Assembly (NCBI GenBank): GCA_905236635.1
Contig: CAJOCJ010000012.1
Coordinates: 42,274-106,273, forward strand
Length of the DNA stretch: 64,000 bases
Direction: 5' to 3'
DNA from: an uncultured Bacteroidales bacterium
Lineage (GTDB): Bacteria; Bacteroidota; Bacteroidia; Bacteroidales; F082
A program made the translations under genes and the position numbers. This document shows, piece after piece, positions 44,816-54,201 of this stretch. The notes under the pieces were generated by a model. That model made no database searches, was not told the origin of the DNA, and saw nothing but the letters and a program-made list of their open reading frames with translations. Position 1 is the stretch's first letter. The number at the start of each line of letters is the position of its first letter.

Positions 44816-46093
44816 ATGGGAAAGATTCAGGACGACGACAGACTATACACTTTTGCTAGAAATTTCGTCGATCATCATACACGCCGCGCTTTTTCGAGGA
44901 TAAAAATCGTCGGGAAAGAGAACATCCCTGCTAATGGTGCAATTGTATTCGGGTCGAACCACTGCAACACCCTGATGGATGCCATGGTGCTTCTCGCCAC
45001 GTCGAGGCAGAAGAAGGTGTTCATCGCAAGAGGCGACATCTTTCAAAACCCGAAGACGGCAAAGATATTGAAATGGCTGCGTATCCTGCCGATTTACAGG
45101 ATTCGTGACGGCATAGGTGCGGTGCGTGACAAGAACGGCGACACCATCGACCAGGCTGTTGACGTGATGCATGATGAGGTGCCGTTGTATCTGTTCCCTG
45201 AAGCCACGCACCGCACAAAACACTCGCTGCGTCCGCTGAGCAAGGGAATATTCCACATCGCTATCGAGGCTAACCGCCAGTTTGGCAACGAAAAACCAGT
45301 GTATATCGTGCCTGTGGGACTAGAATACGGCGACTATTATAGGTTCCGCACCACTGTGATGGTGAGCTATGGAGAGGCTATCAATGTCACTGAATACATG
45401 AAAGCCCACGAAGGCGAGAATGAAGCGGTGATTATCAATGAGTTAAAGGCGGTTTTGAGAGAGAGAATGTCGAAACTCATCTCGTTTGTGCCTGATGAAG
45501 ATACCGACTACGAAGCCATCTGGGAGATGACGAAAATCAAGGCAGGGAAACGTCCGTGTTCGTTGCAGAAACGACTTGCTGATAACCAAAAAAATATTTC
45601 GGAAATCCTTGATTTTAAAGGCAAAGAGCCAGAGAAGGCAACGGGTCTTTTCGAGAAGGTCAAGGAGTTTGCGAGACAAAGGACAAAGAAAAAGATCTCG
45701 GTGGTGACGGCTGCCAGAAAACCCTCTTTCGGAAGGGTGTTGCTGAAGACCTTGCTGGTGCTTCTCGGACTGCCTTTCTACCTCGCCGCCGCAGTTGTGA
45801 CCTGTCCGATATGGCTCGTCGCATTGCCTATACTTAAAGGATTGAAAGATAGGGCGTTCCGCAACACCGCCAACTACGGCGTCGAGTTTGTTATGCACCC
45901 GTTGGTGTCGGCGGTAGGAATTACGCTTTTGTTCTGTCTGGCACCTTGGGAGTGGGCTGTTGCAGGCACTATCTTCCTGTATTTCAGCTACGTCTATTTC
46001 GTCGATTATGGCGAATATGTAAGAATCTGGGCGTCGGATTGGCGTTGGATTTTCAATAAAAGCCTGAGAAAAAATTTCGTAGAAATTTTTTAA
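44816..46093 (+). CDS. PlsC-type 1-acylglycerol-3-phosphate acyltransferase
   Basis: The 425-residue protein has the acyltransferase motifs SNHCNTLMDAM (NHxxxxD) and FPEATHRTKHSLRPLSKG (FPEGT type). The C-terminal third has two or three membrane helices. It would acylate lysophosphatidate or a related acceptor in phospholipid or ornithine-lipid synthesis. It ends the 42.2-46.1 kb operon, before a hairpin terminator. Confidence 0.88.
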   Translation: MGKIQDDDRLYTFARNFVDHHTRRAFSRIKIVGKENIPANGAIVFGSNHCNTLMDAMVLLATSRQKKVFIARGDIFQNPKTAKILKWLRILPIYRIRDGIGAVRDKNGDTIDQAVDVMHDEVPLYLFPEATHRTKHSLRPLSKGIFHIAIEANRQFGNEKPVYIVPVGLEYGDYYRFRTTVMVSYGEAINVTEYMKAHEGENEAVIINELKAVLRERMSKLISFVPDEDTDYEAIWEMTKIKAGKRPCSLQKRLADNQKNISEILDFKGKEPEKATGLFEKVKEFARQRTKKKISVVTAARKPSFGRVLLKTLLVLLGLPFYLAAAVVTCPIWLVALPILKGLKDRAFRNTANYGVEFVMHPLVSAVGITLLFCLAPWEWAVAGTIFLYFSYVYFVDYGEYVRIWASDWRWIFNKSLRKNFVEIF

Positions 46094-46119
46094 CCTTACT
46101 TTATATTTATTTAAAGAAA

Positions 46120-46160
46120 AAGTCTTATTTTTGTAGATTATTGAAAATAAGGCTTTTTTT
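46120..46160 (+). terminator. rho-independent terminator whose stem contains a promoter element
   Basis: The arms AAGTCTTATTTT (46120-46131) and AAAATAAGGCTT (46144-46155) form a 12-bp stem with one G-T wobble, followed by a T-run. It terminates the operon ending at 46093. Confidence 0.8.
46126..46133 (+). promoter_or_regulatory. candidate -7 element of the polysaccharide operon
   Basis: TATTTTTG lies in the left arm of the terminator hairpin, about 107 bp upstream of the ATG at 46241. The transcript would have a leader of about 100 nt that includes the right arm and T-run. Confidence 0.5.
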
Positions 46161-46240
46161 ATTGGCTCGCCGATGTGGGTCAAGAAGCGAAGCTGTGTAA
46201 AGACGTTATGTAACTATCTAGTAATCAATAAAATAGATAT

Positions 46241-47662
46241 ATGGGCAAAATTTTCGAAGGACTGAGGCCATTTCAAAAAGCCGAGATGCTGATAATGATG
46301 CTGTTGGCTTTCGCGATACCGTTTCATTGGCTCGCGGCGCAATATTGCGAGGTGGCGTTATTCGTTTGTGCGGTCTTGAAGCTCATTTTCGACCAGAAAT
46401 TCAAGATGAATGAGGCTCAGCTTAAGTTTAAATGGGCTTATATCGTCTTCGCCTTGACTTGGCTGATTTATCTCGTCGGGATGATCCACACGGAGAACGT
46501 CTCGGTGGGTTGGGCGCAGGTGAGCAAAAAACTCGGATTCCTGATTTTCCCAGTGATATTTATCGTTTCCGACATGTCGTATCTAACCAAGGAGAGGTTT
46601 AAAGCCATCGGTTACGCCCTCATTTTGGGATGCATACTGTTTTTCTTCATGCATTTCTTCTATGCGCTTTATGACGTGCTGTTCAATGGTGCTCCGACAT
46701 CCCGTTTCTTTGATGAAAACCTGATGAAGCTGTATTATGTGCACCACAGCTACCTCTCGATGTACGCCAGTCTGGGTCTGATGTTTTGTTTTGTCGGAAT
46801 CTTTGAAGATAACAATCGTAAAATTAAGATAATCAATGCGATAGCATATATTATTCTCGTCATTTTCATAATTTTGATAAGATCGCGTGCCGGTTTGATA
46901 TGGTTGGTTTTGACATTCTTCCTGCAATGGATATGGCTGCTCTTCATCATGAAAAAGAAGAAGTTGGGTCTGGCATTAGGCGGGTTGTTTGTATTCGTGA
47001 TTGTTGGTGTTTGTGTGGCAGTGCCGCAGAGTGTCTCGAGGATTACCGACACCGTTGCGAATATTGTGTCGGAGCACTCGTCGGACCACAGGTTGGTGCA
47101 GTTTAAGGGTTATCGGAAGGTCTTGAAGGAGAACTGGCTCTTTGGTGTGGGAACAGGCGACCGTACGGATGCAGTTCAGGCAGCTTATCGGGATTATAAA
47201 GCCGATATTGTCAAGATAATAACGCCGGAAATGGCTGAAGTTATTGATGGAGTCATTGATGATAAATGGTATGAGCCGGATGAAAACATGCGTAACGACA
47301 TGATGAAGGAGGCCGAGAAACGTGGTGTCGATCCGCAAATCATTTCGACATATCTTGTTGAATATCAATTTATTAGATTTGCGATTGATTTTGAGATAAA
47401 CGCTCATAACATGTTTTTCGACACTATTATCAGCGTTGGTATTATCGGACTGCTGCTGTTGCTGGCCTATTTCGTGATTCCGTTGGTGCTATGGATCAAG
47501 ACGAAGCGTTTCGACATGTTGTATTGCTCGTTTTTGCTGATGATAGGCTTCAATGCGTTGTTTGAGTCGGTGTTCGAGGTGCAGATGGGTATCATTTTCT
47601 TCTGTTTCTTCAATGCCTTGTTGTTTAGAAATAATTTTATTGACAAATCAATATCAAAATGA
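46241..47662 (+). CDS. O-antigen ligase/polymerase-like membrane protein (Wzy/WaaL class)
   Basis: The 473-residue inner-membrane protein has about 10-12 hydrophobic segments. A large periplasmic loop (about 265-385) precedes INAHNMFFDTIISVGIIGLL, and SRAGLIWLVLTFFLQW and VHHSYLSMYASLGLMF are further family landmarks. It would polymerise or ligate lipid-linked glycan units at the periplasmic face. It is the first gene of the long polysaccharide operon. Ligase and polymerase cannot be distinguished by sequence. Confidence 0.85.
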   Translation: MGKIFEGLRPFQKAEMLIMMLLAFAIPFHWLAAQYCEVALFVCAVLKLIFDQKFKMNEAQLKFKWAYIVFALTWLIYLVGMIHTENVSVGWAQVSKKLGFLIFPVIFIVSDMSYLTKERFKAIGYALILGCILFFFMHFFYALYDVLFNGAPTSRFFDENLMKLYYVHHSYLSMYASLGLMFCFVGIFEDNNRKIKIINAIAYIILVIFIILIRSRAGLIWLVLTFFLQWIWLLFIMKKKKLGLALGGLFVFVIVGVCVAVPQSVSRITDTVANIVSEHSSDHRLVQFKGYRKVLKENWLFGVGTGDRTDAVQAAYRDYKADIVKIITPEMAEVIDGVIDDKWYEPDENMRNDMMKEAEKRGVDPQIISTYLVEYQFIRFAIDFEINAHNMFFDTIISVGIIGLLLLLAYFVIPLVLWIKTKRFDMLYCSFLLMIGFNALFESVFEVQMGIIFFCFFNALLFRNNFIDKSISK

Positions 47663-49353
47663 AAAAATATTTACTGATTATCGTCATTGCGACGCTATCT
47701 TTATTCGCTAATGCGCAGGAGCTGCAGATTCCACTCAACGATGACTATGAGATGGAGGTGCAGGCCGCCGCGTACAGTTCCGACTATCTGTTTCACACTT
47801 CAATGAAAGGTTGGACGGAATGGCAGTTTAGAAACGTCCTCAACATTGACAGTGTCAATAACTCATATCGTATTTCGATTAACAAAAAAAGTCGGTTTTG
47901 GAATTATGTCTTAAATGGCATTTTGAATGACGATTTTATAAGGGTGAAGAATGACAATTACTATGTCGCAATTAATCCTTATGTTGATTTTCAGGCTGGT
48001 TCCGACGGACATCGCACTACTTGGGTTAACACTCGCGGAGCGGAGATAAAGGGAACTATCGACAAAAACTTCGCTTTTTACATGAATATCAGGGAAAATC
48101 AGGCGGTTTTCCCACAATATATCGATACTCTTTGTTCGATAACCAGGGTCATTCCAGGACAGGGTAATGCAAAACGCTATGGCAAATATGGCAGAGATTA
48201 TACCAACGCCTCGGCATACTTGTCATATCGTCCTACCAGCTGGCTTAATGCGACTTTGGGCTATGGCAAGAATTTTATCGGTGACGGCTATCGTTCGATG
48301 ATGCTTTCCGACAACGCCTATGCCTATCCTTATCTGAAATTCACCGCTGATTTCTGGAGGATTCAATATACTTGCATGTATGCCCAGATGAGCGACAAAA
48401 ACACTCTTATGGCTGACAAGACTTATGCTCGTAAATGGGCGGTCATCCATTATCTTGATTTTGCGGTCACCAAACGCTTCAACATAGGTTTCTTCGACGC
48501 TCTGATGGCGTCGGCACAGACACACCAGCAGGTGATGGTCAACGATTCTACGTATGCTACTATCGACATGAAGCGAGGCTTTGACTTTCAATATGTCAAT
48601 CCGATAATTTTCCTTCGTTCGGCAGAGTATTATTCGGGCAATTCAGCTGACAACGCTCTCTTGGGTATCAACATGAGCTATATCATTGGCAAACACACGA
48701 CTATCTACGGACAGTTTGTGCTCGACGAGATGACAGTGAAGAGGTATTTGGCTCGTAAAGGATATACAGGCAATAAGCAGGCTTATCAACTCGGTGTGAA
48801 GAGCTACGACTGTTTTGGAGTGAAAAACCTGTTCTTGCAGTTGGAAGGCAATATTGTCAGACCTTACATGTATTCCCATACAAACCAGGGTACGGAAAGA
48901 AGTGTGGGCGAAGACAATTACGCACATTACAATGAGCCGTTGGCACATCCTTGGGGCGGCAATCTTTGGGAAATGGTATTTCGTGCCCAATATAACTGGA
49001 AACGCTATTATTTCCAGTATAAGCTGAACTACGGACAATACGGCGACGACTGGGACGTGGAAAACGACGTATGGGCGAACTATGGTCATAATGTGTACAA
49101 TGATTATCGTTATCCGGCTGATATTGATGGTTACGACAACAACGATGGTCATTTTCTCCTTACTGGAAGAAAAACCACAGTTATGATGAATGATGTTACG
49201 GTGTCGTATCTGGTGAATCCTGCGTATAACATGAATGTTTTCGCCGAGGTGACACATCGCAGCTTTGAGGCGCAAGGACTTAAGAACCAGAGCGATTTCA
49301 TCTTCAGTTTTGGTTTGAGATGCAGTCTGGACAGAAAATATTACGACTTTTGA
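47659..49353 (+). CDS. Wzi-like outer-membrane capsule assembly protein
   Basis: The 564-residue protein has a signal peptide (KKYLLIIVIATLSLFANAQ), many amphipathic beta strands and an aromatic C-terminus (LDRKYYDF). The segment LGYGKNFIGDGYRSMMLSDN followed by AYPYLKF is characteristic of Bacteroidota Wzi-like barrels, which hold capsular polysaccharide at the surface. It overlaps the upstream gene by 4 nt. Confidence 0.8.
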   Translation: MKKYLLIIVIATLSLFANAQELQIPLNDDYEMEVQAAAYSSDYLFHTSMKGWTEWQFRNVLNIDSVNNSYRISINKKSRFWNYVLNGILNDDFIRVKNDNYYVAINPYVDFQAGSDGHRTTWVNTRGAEIKGTIDKNFAFYMNIRENQAVFPQYIDTLCSITRVIPGQGNAKRYGKYGRDYTNASAYLSYRPTSWLNATLGYGKNFIGDGYRSMMLSDNAYAYPYLKFTADFWRIQYTCMYAQMSDKNTLMADKTYARKWAVIHYLDFAVTKRFNIGFFDALMASAQTHQQVMVNDSTYATIDMKRGFDFQYVNPIIFLRSAEYYSGNSADNALLGINMSYIIGKHTTIYGQFVLDEMTVKRYLARKGYTGNKQAYQLGVKSYDCFGVKNLFLQLEGNIVRPYMYSHTNQGTERSVGEDNYAHYNEPLAHPWGGNLWEMVFRAQYNWKRYYFQYKLNYGQYGDDWDVENDVWANYGHNVYNDYRYPADIDGYDNNDGHFLLTGRKTTVMMNDVTVSYLVNPAYNMNVFAEVTHRSFEAQGLKNQSDFIFSFGLRCSLDRKYYDF

Positions 49354-49356
49354 TAA

Positions 49357-50808
49357 ATGAGTGCTTCGCTGAGAGATAAGACGTTATCGGGCTCGTTTTG
49401 GAGTCTGGCCGACAACCTGGCAGGGTCGGGTATCACCTTCCTTGTCGGGCTGGTATTGGCGCGTCTGCTCTCGCCTGAAGAATATGGCGTTATCGGCATC
49501 ATCATGATTTTCATAGCGGTGTTTAACAGCATCGTCGACAGCGGATTTTCCAATGCCTTGATAAGAAAGAACGACGCCAGCGACACCGACTATAACACCG
49601 TGTTCTTCTTCAACTTGCTGATAAGTGTGGTGCTGTTTTTCGTGCTGTACTTCTCGGCAAACGCGATAAGCGCTTACTTCGAGATACCTATTCTCGTGCC
49701 TGTCACGAAGGTGATGGCTTCGATAGTGATTATCAACGCCTTTGCCATCATCCAGCGGACTATCTTGGTGAAAAACATCGACTTCAAGACGCAGACCAAG
49801 GTGTCGCTGGCGGCGTCGCTGGTGAGTGGCGTGGTGGGCATCGGGATGGCGTTGATGGGCTATGGCGTGTGGAGCTTGGTGGGTCAGCAGATCTCGCGTC
49901 AACTGATGAACAGCCTGTTGCTGTGGGTCTTCAACAGATGGAGACCGGGCTTGACGGTCTCGGGCAAGAGCTTCAGAGAGTTGTTCGGTTTTGGCTGGAA
50001 GCTGCTCGTCTCAGGTTTGATAGACACCATCTGGAAGCAAATTTATCAGGTGGTCATAGGCAAATGCTACAGTGCAGAGACGCTCGGCCATTATACTCGT
50101 GCGGAGCAGTTCAACATGATATTCTCAAGCAACCTTACTGCGGTGGTGCATCGTGTGAGCTATCCTGCTTTGAGTAAGATTCAGGACGAGAAAGAACGCT
50201 TGAAACAGGCGTATCGCAAGGTCATCAAGATCACCATGCTGGTGACTTTCCCTTGTATGCTGGGGCTTGCAGCGGTGGCGGAACCCATGGTGAGGGTGCT
50301 TATCGGCGACCAGTGGCTGCCGTGTGTGCCTTATCTGCAGATAATCTGTTTCTCGGGCATGCTTTATCCGCTTCACGCATTGAACCTCAACATGTTACAG
50401 GTGAAGGGCCGTTCCGACGTGTATCTCATCTTGGAGATTGTGAAGAAGACGATAGCCGTCGGGCCGATTTTGCTCGGCATCTTCATCAACATCTATTGGA
50501 TGCTGATAGGCAGCGTGTTTACAGGCTTCATCGCATATTATCTCAACGGACATTTCTCGGGAAGAGAGATCGATTACCCTTGTCGGGAGCAGGTCAGGGA
50601 CATCATGCCTTCGTTTCTGATATCGTTGACGATGGCGTTGGCGGTGTTCGCCCTGTCGTTCATACAGATCTCGCCTTTCGTGGTGTTTCCGCTACAGCTC
50701 ATCTTAGGATTCGGGATGATGATTGGAATGTGCGAGATGTTGAAATTATCTGAGTATCAAGAACTTAAGAAGATTGTAATTGGCTTTATCAAAAAAAGCG
50801 AAAAATGA
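49357..50808 (+). CDS. Wzx-type polysaccharide flippase
   Basis: The 483-residue protein has about 12-14 transmembrane helices. The N-terminus LSGSFWSLADNLAGSGITFL and LARLLSPEEYGVIGIIMIFI are typical of the WzxC/Polysacc_synt_3 group of the MOP exporter superfamily. It would move undecaprenyl-linked repeat units to the periplasm. It starts 3 bp after the Wzi-like gene and overlaps the next gene by 4 nt. Confidence 0.92.
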   Translation: MSASLRDKTLSGSFWSLADNLAGSGITFLVGLVLARLLSPEEYGVIGIIMIFIAVFNSIVDSGFSNALIRKNDASDTDYNTVFFFNLLISVVLFFVLYFSANAISAYFEIPILVPVTKVMASIVIINAFAIIQRTILVKNIDFKTQTKVSLAASLVSGVVGIGMALMGYGVWSLVGQQISRQLMNSLLLWVFNRWRPGLTVSGKSFRELFGFGWKLLVSGLIDTIWKQIYQVVIGKCYSAETLGHYTRAEQFNMIFSSNLTAVVHRVSYPALSKIQDEKERLKQAYRKVIKITMLVTFPCMLGLAAVAEPMVRVLIGDQWLPCVPYLQIICFSGMLYPLHALNLNMLQVKGRSDVYLILEIVKKTIAVGPILLGIFINIYWMLIGSVFTGFIAYYLNGHFSGREIDYPCREQVRDIMPSFLISLTMALAVFALSFIQISPFVVFPLQLILGFGMMIGMCEMLKLSEYQELKKIVIGFIKKSEK

Positions 50809-51914
50809 ATAAAAAGATAACTGTCACATTGCCCTTGCTCCCTGATTTACAGGAGTTTATCCCATATCTTGAAGATATCTGGGACAGAAAATGGGTTACT
50901 AACAACGGTTTTTACCACAAGGAACTGGAGAAGAAACTCGCGGAGTACCTTGGCGTGGAGTATATCAGTCTGTTTACCAATGGCACGCTGCCTCTCATTA
51001 CGGCTCTGCAGGCCTTGGAGATCAAGGGTGAGGTAATAACTACGCCATACAGCTTTGTGGCGACTACGCATTCGCTTTTGTGGAATGGGATAAAGCCTGT
51101 GTTTGTCGATATCGACCCGAAGACATGCAACCTCGACCCTGAGAAGATTGAGGCTGCTATCACGCCTGCCACTACGGCCATCATGCCTGTACATTGCTAT
51201 GGCATCCCTTGTGATGTTGAGAAGATACAGGCTATTGCGGAGAAACATAATCTGAAAGTGATATATGATGCGGCGCATACTTTCGGCGTAAAGATAGGCG
51301 GAAAGTCGATTCTGGAATACGGCGATATGGCTACGCTGAGTTTCCATGCCACTAAGGTTTACAACACCTTGGAAGGCGGAGCGTTGGTGGTGAGAAGCGC
51401 CGAGATGAAACAGAAAATCGACTTTTTGAAGAACTTCGGTTTTGCTGGCGAGACGACGGTTTTGGCACCGGGCATCAACAGTAAGATGGACGAGGTGCGT
51501 GCTGCTTACGGACTGCTGAACCTCAAGCAGGTGGACAAAGCCATCGAGGCGCGTAAGGTGGTGTCCGATTTGTACCGTGAAGGTCTGAAAGATGTCAAAG
51601 GCATTAGGATACTTGCTGAGCCTCAAGGAGTTAGAAACAATTATTCGTATTTCCCGATATTCATCGACGAGAAGGAATTCGGCATGTCGAGAGACGCTTT
51701 GTATTTCAAACTGCAGGAAGACAACATCTTCGGCCGCAGGTATTTCTACCCGTTGATTTCGACATTCTCGATGTATAAAGACCTGGAGTCGGCACGGCCT
51801 GAAAACATCCCAGTAGCGACACGAATCGCAGAAGAAGTGCTTTGTCTGCCAATTTACTATGGTCTTGAAAATCAAGAAGTTGAGAGGATTATTGATTTAA
51901 TTAAGAAGAGATGA
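50805..51914 (+). CDS. DegT/DnrJ/EryC1/StrS-family aminotransferase
   Basis: The 369-residue PLP enzyme has LFTNGTLPLITALQAL, VITTPYSFVATTHSLLW, VIYDAAHTFGV and LSFHATKVYNTLEGGAL, where the Lys binds PLP. The family aminates keto-sugars in nucleotide-linked form. Overall it looks closest to enzymes making 4-amino- or 3-amino-dideoxy sugars. It could use the product of the CapD-like dehydratase or serve the WbpB/WbpD route; the sequence does not decide. Overlaps of 4 nt join it to both neighbours. Confidence 0.92.
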   Translation: MNKKITVTLPLLPDLQEFIPYLEDIWDRKWVTNNGFYHKELEKKLAEYLGVEYISLFTNGTLPLITALQALEIKGEVITTPYSFVATTHSLLWNGIKPVFVDIDPKTCNLDPEKIEAAITPATTAIMPVHCYGIPCDVEKIQAIAEKHNLKVIYDAAHTFGVKIGGKSILEYGDMATLSFHATKVYNTLEGGALVVRSAEMKQKIDFLKNFGFAGETTVLAPGINSKMDEVRAAYGLLNLKQVDKAIEARKVVSDLYREGLKDVKGIRILAEPQGVRNNYSYFPIFIDEKEFGMSRDALYFKLQEDNIFGRRYFYPLISTFSMYKDLESARPENIPVATRIAEEVLCLPIYYGLENQEVERIIDLIKKR

Positions 51915-53122
51915 AAGTTTTGGTTTTAGCTGGCGGTAGCGACCAGATTGATTTGATCAACGAGATAAAAAGCAGAGGACATCAAGTCGTCTTGGTCGAT
52001 TATTACCCTAATCCGCCGGCGAAACGATATGCCGACAAACACATACAGGAAAGCACTCTCGACGTCGAAAAGGTGAAAGAGATCGCCATCTCTGAAAAAG
52101 TGGATATGGTGTGTACCGCCTGTACCGACCAGGCTTTGCTGACGGTCGCGAAGGTGTCGGAAGACTTGACGCTGCCGACTTACATCTCGTACAAGACGGC
52201 TTTGAATGTCACGAACAAGTCGTACATGAAGAAAGTGATGATGGAGAACGGTATCCCGACGGCACGTTATACCATTGTCGATAAAGTTAATCTGGATGCG
52301 GCAAAAGACTTTCAGTATCCGCTGGTGGTGAAGCCTGTCGACTGCAACTCGTCGAAAGGAGTGAAAAAGATTACTGAGACTGACAATTTTGCGGAGGCGT
52401 TGGCAGAAGCGATAGAATGCAGCAGGACGAAAACGGCAGTTGTTGAAGAGTTTAAGTCGGGAGAAGAGGTGTCGGCTGATTTTTATGTACAAGGCGATGA
52501 GGTGATGTTTCTCTGTGCGACACAGTCGAAAAAGATAAAAAACACCAACTCTTTCACTATAACGCAGAGTTATTATCCTGTCGTCAATGAAAATCAGGAG
52601 AAAAAACTTACGGAGATAGCAGCAAATATTGCTAAAGCCTTCAATCTGAAAGACACACCGCTTTTGGTGCAGCTCATACTTCATGAAGGCGAGTTTTATG
52701 TGCTGGAGTTCAGTGCCAGGATGGGGGGCGGCTCGAAGCATAAAGTGATTGAAACCATCAGTGGCGTTGACATTATGAAGGTTTATGTCGATAGGATTTT
52801 CGGCGAGAGACCGACGGTGCAGCCCAAGAAGATGGTCAAATATGCCACGATGAACTATGTCTATTGTTACAACGGCATGTTTGTGAAGATTGAAGGGCGA
52901 GATGATATTAGGTATAAAGGATTGATAGTCAAAGATTTTCAATATAAATTGGAAAACAATCTTATCACAAAACACGAGACGAGTGGCGACAGGGTGATGG
53001 GATATTTGGTTGTCGCTGACAGCCTGAAAGAGATGGACGAGAAGATTTCTGAGGTCGATAAAACTCTGAAAATCCTTGATGACAAAGGCAATGACATTAT
53101 GATACATAACATTAACGGATAA
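51911..53122 (+). CDS. ATP-grasp ligase
   Basis: The 403-residue protein starts with a Rossmann-like preATP-grasp domain (VLVLAGGSDQIDLINEIKSRG). The ATP-grasp core follows with PLVVKPVDCNSSKGVKKI, VVEEFKSGEEVSADFY and LEFSARMGGGSKH, where the Glu and Arg/Asn-type metal ligands lie. Such enzymes join a carboxylate to an amine through an acylphosphate. In this operon it may couple an amino acid to an amino sugar or to another amino acid. Confidence 0.88.
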   Translation: MKVLVLAGGSDQIDLINEIKSRGHQVVLVDYYPNPPAKRYADKHIQESTLDVEKVKEIAISEKVDMVCTACTDQALLTVAKVSEDLTLPTYISYKTALNVTNKSYMKKVMMENGIPTARYTIVDKVNLDAAKDFQYPLVVKPVDCNSSKGVKKITETDNFAEALAEAIECSRTKTAVVEEFKSGEEVSADFYVQGDEVMFLCATQSKKIKNTNSFTITQSYYPVVNENQEKKLTEIAANIAKAFNLKDTPLLVQLILHEGEFYVLEFSARMGGGSKHKVIETISGVDIMKVYVDRIFGERPTVQPKKMVKYATMNYVYCYNGMFVKIEGRDDIRYKGLIVKDFQYKLENNLITKHETSGDRVMGYLVVADSLKEMDEKISEVDKTLKILDDKGNDIMIHNING

Positions 53123-54201
53123 TGAAGATAGCAGTTATTGGAGCGGGCAACGGAGGTCAGGCATACGCCGCATATCTCGCGTCGAAAGGCCACGAGGTGA
53201 GTCTCTGCGACAGAAATGTGGAGGTTGTCGAAGCATTAAAACGCCTCAGCGAGATACACCTTGAGGGCAAGCTACATTGCAGCGGCAAACCGGCGTTGGT
53301 GACCGACGATATGGCGCAGGCCATCAAGGGCGTGGAGCTTGTCATGGTGACCACCACCGCCAACGCACACAAGGACCTTGCAAGGCAGATGGCGCCATAT
53401 CTTGCTGACAATCAAGTGGTTGTGTTGAATCCTGGCAGGACTGGAGGAGCGCTGGAGTTTAAGCAGGTGCTGAGAGAAAATGGCGTTAAGAAGCGGGTGT
53501 ATCTCGCTGAGGCCCAGACACTTGTGTTTGCTTGTCGCATTGTTGAGACAGGTGTGGTAAACATCATAGGCGTTAAAGACAGGGTTCTTCTGTCGGCTTA
53601 TCCCTCATCCGATACGCAATATGTTCTCGGCAAGCTGGCGTGTGTTTTCGACTGTTTCAAAGAAGCCGCCAATGTTCTGGAGACGAGTTTCGAGAACTAC
53701 GGCGCCATCTTCCATCCGAGCGTGGTGCTTTTCAACGAGGCGGCTATCGAGCGCGGCAACGAGTTCTATTTCTACAGAGACATGACGCCGGGGTTGGCAA
53801 ACCTCATTGAGAGTATTGATAATGAAAGACTTGCTGTCGCCAACGCCTACGGAATACATCCTGTCTCGGCCAGCGACTGGGTGGCTTACGCTTACGATAA
53901 CATCGAAGGAACGACGTTATGCGAGAGGATGCGTAACAACCCTGCATATTATGAGATTCTGGCGCCCACAAAGATTGACTGCCGTCAGATAACCGAGGAC
54001 ATCCCGACGGGTCTGGTGCCAATCTCGGAGTTCGGCAAAGCCGCGAAAGTGCCTACTCCGATTATGGATGCTATCATTACCCTATGTTCCGAGCTGTTGC
54101 AACGTGATTTTCGTAAAGAAGGAAGAAACTTGAAAAATTTGGGCTTCGAAGGTTTTACACCCGAAGAGATAATTAGAAAGATAAATGATGAAACTGCTTG
54201 A
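53122..54201 (+). CDS. opine dehydrogenase-like enzyme (octopine/nopaline dehydrogenase family)
   Basis: The 359-residue protein has an N-terminal NAD(P)-binding fold (IAVIGAGNGGQAYAAYLASKG). The C-terminal domain (about 185-330) includes ENYGAIFHPSVVLFNEAAIE, with the His expected for catalysis in octopine dehydrogenases. Family members reductively condense an amino acid with an alpha-keto acid. Its start shares a base with the stop of the ATP-grasp gene. Substrates are unknown. Confidence 0.85.
   Translation: MKIAVIGAGNGGQAYAAYLASKGHEVSLCDRNVEVVEALKRLSEIHLEGKLHCSGKPALVTDDMAQAIKGVELVMVTTTANAHKDLARQMAPYLADNQVVVLNPGRTGGALEFKQVLRENGVKKRVYLAEAQTLVFACRIVETGVVNIIGVKDRVLLSAYPSSDTQYVLGKLACVFDCFKEAANVLETSFENYGAIFHPSVVLFNEAAIERGNEFYFYRDMTPGLANLIESIDNERLAVANAYGIHPVSASDWVAYAYDNIEGTTLCERMRNNPAYYEILAPTKIDCRQITEDIPTGLVPISEFGKAAKVPTPIMDAIITLCSELLQRDFRKEGRNLKNLGFEGFTPEEIIRKINDETA

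Noticed and set aside
50847..51875. Minus-strand open frame of 342 codons opposite the aminotransferase
   Set aside because: Antisense shadow of a gene with clear PLP-enzyme motifs; no signal of its own.
51926..53107. Minus-strand open frame of 393 codons opposite the ATP-grasp gene
   Set aside because: It mirrors the codon structure of the ATP-grasp gene; the product is rich in His, Arg and Phe without recognisable motifs.
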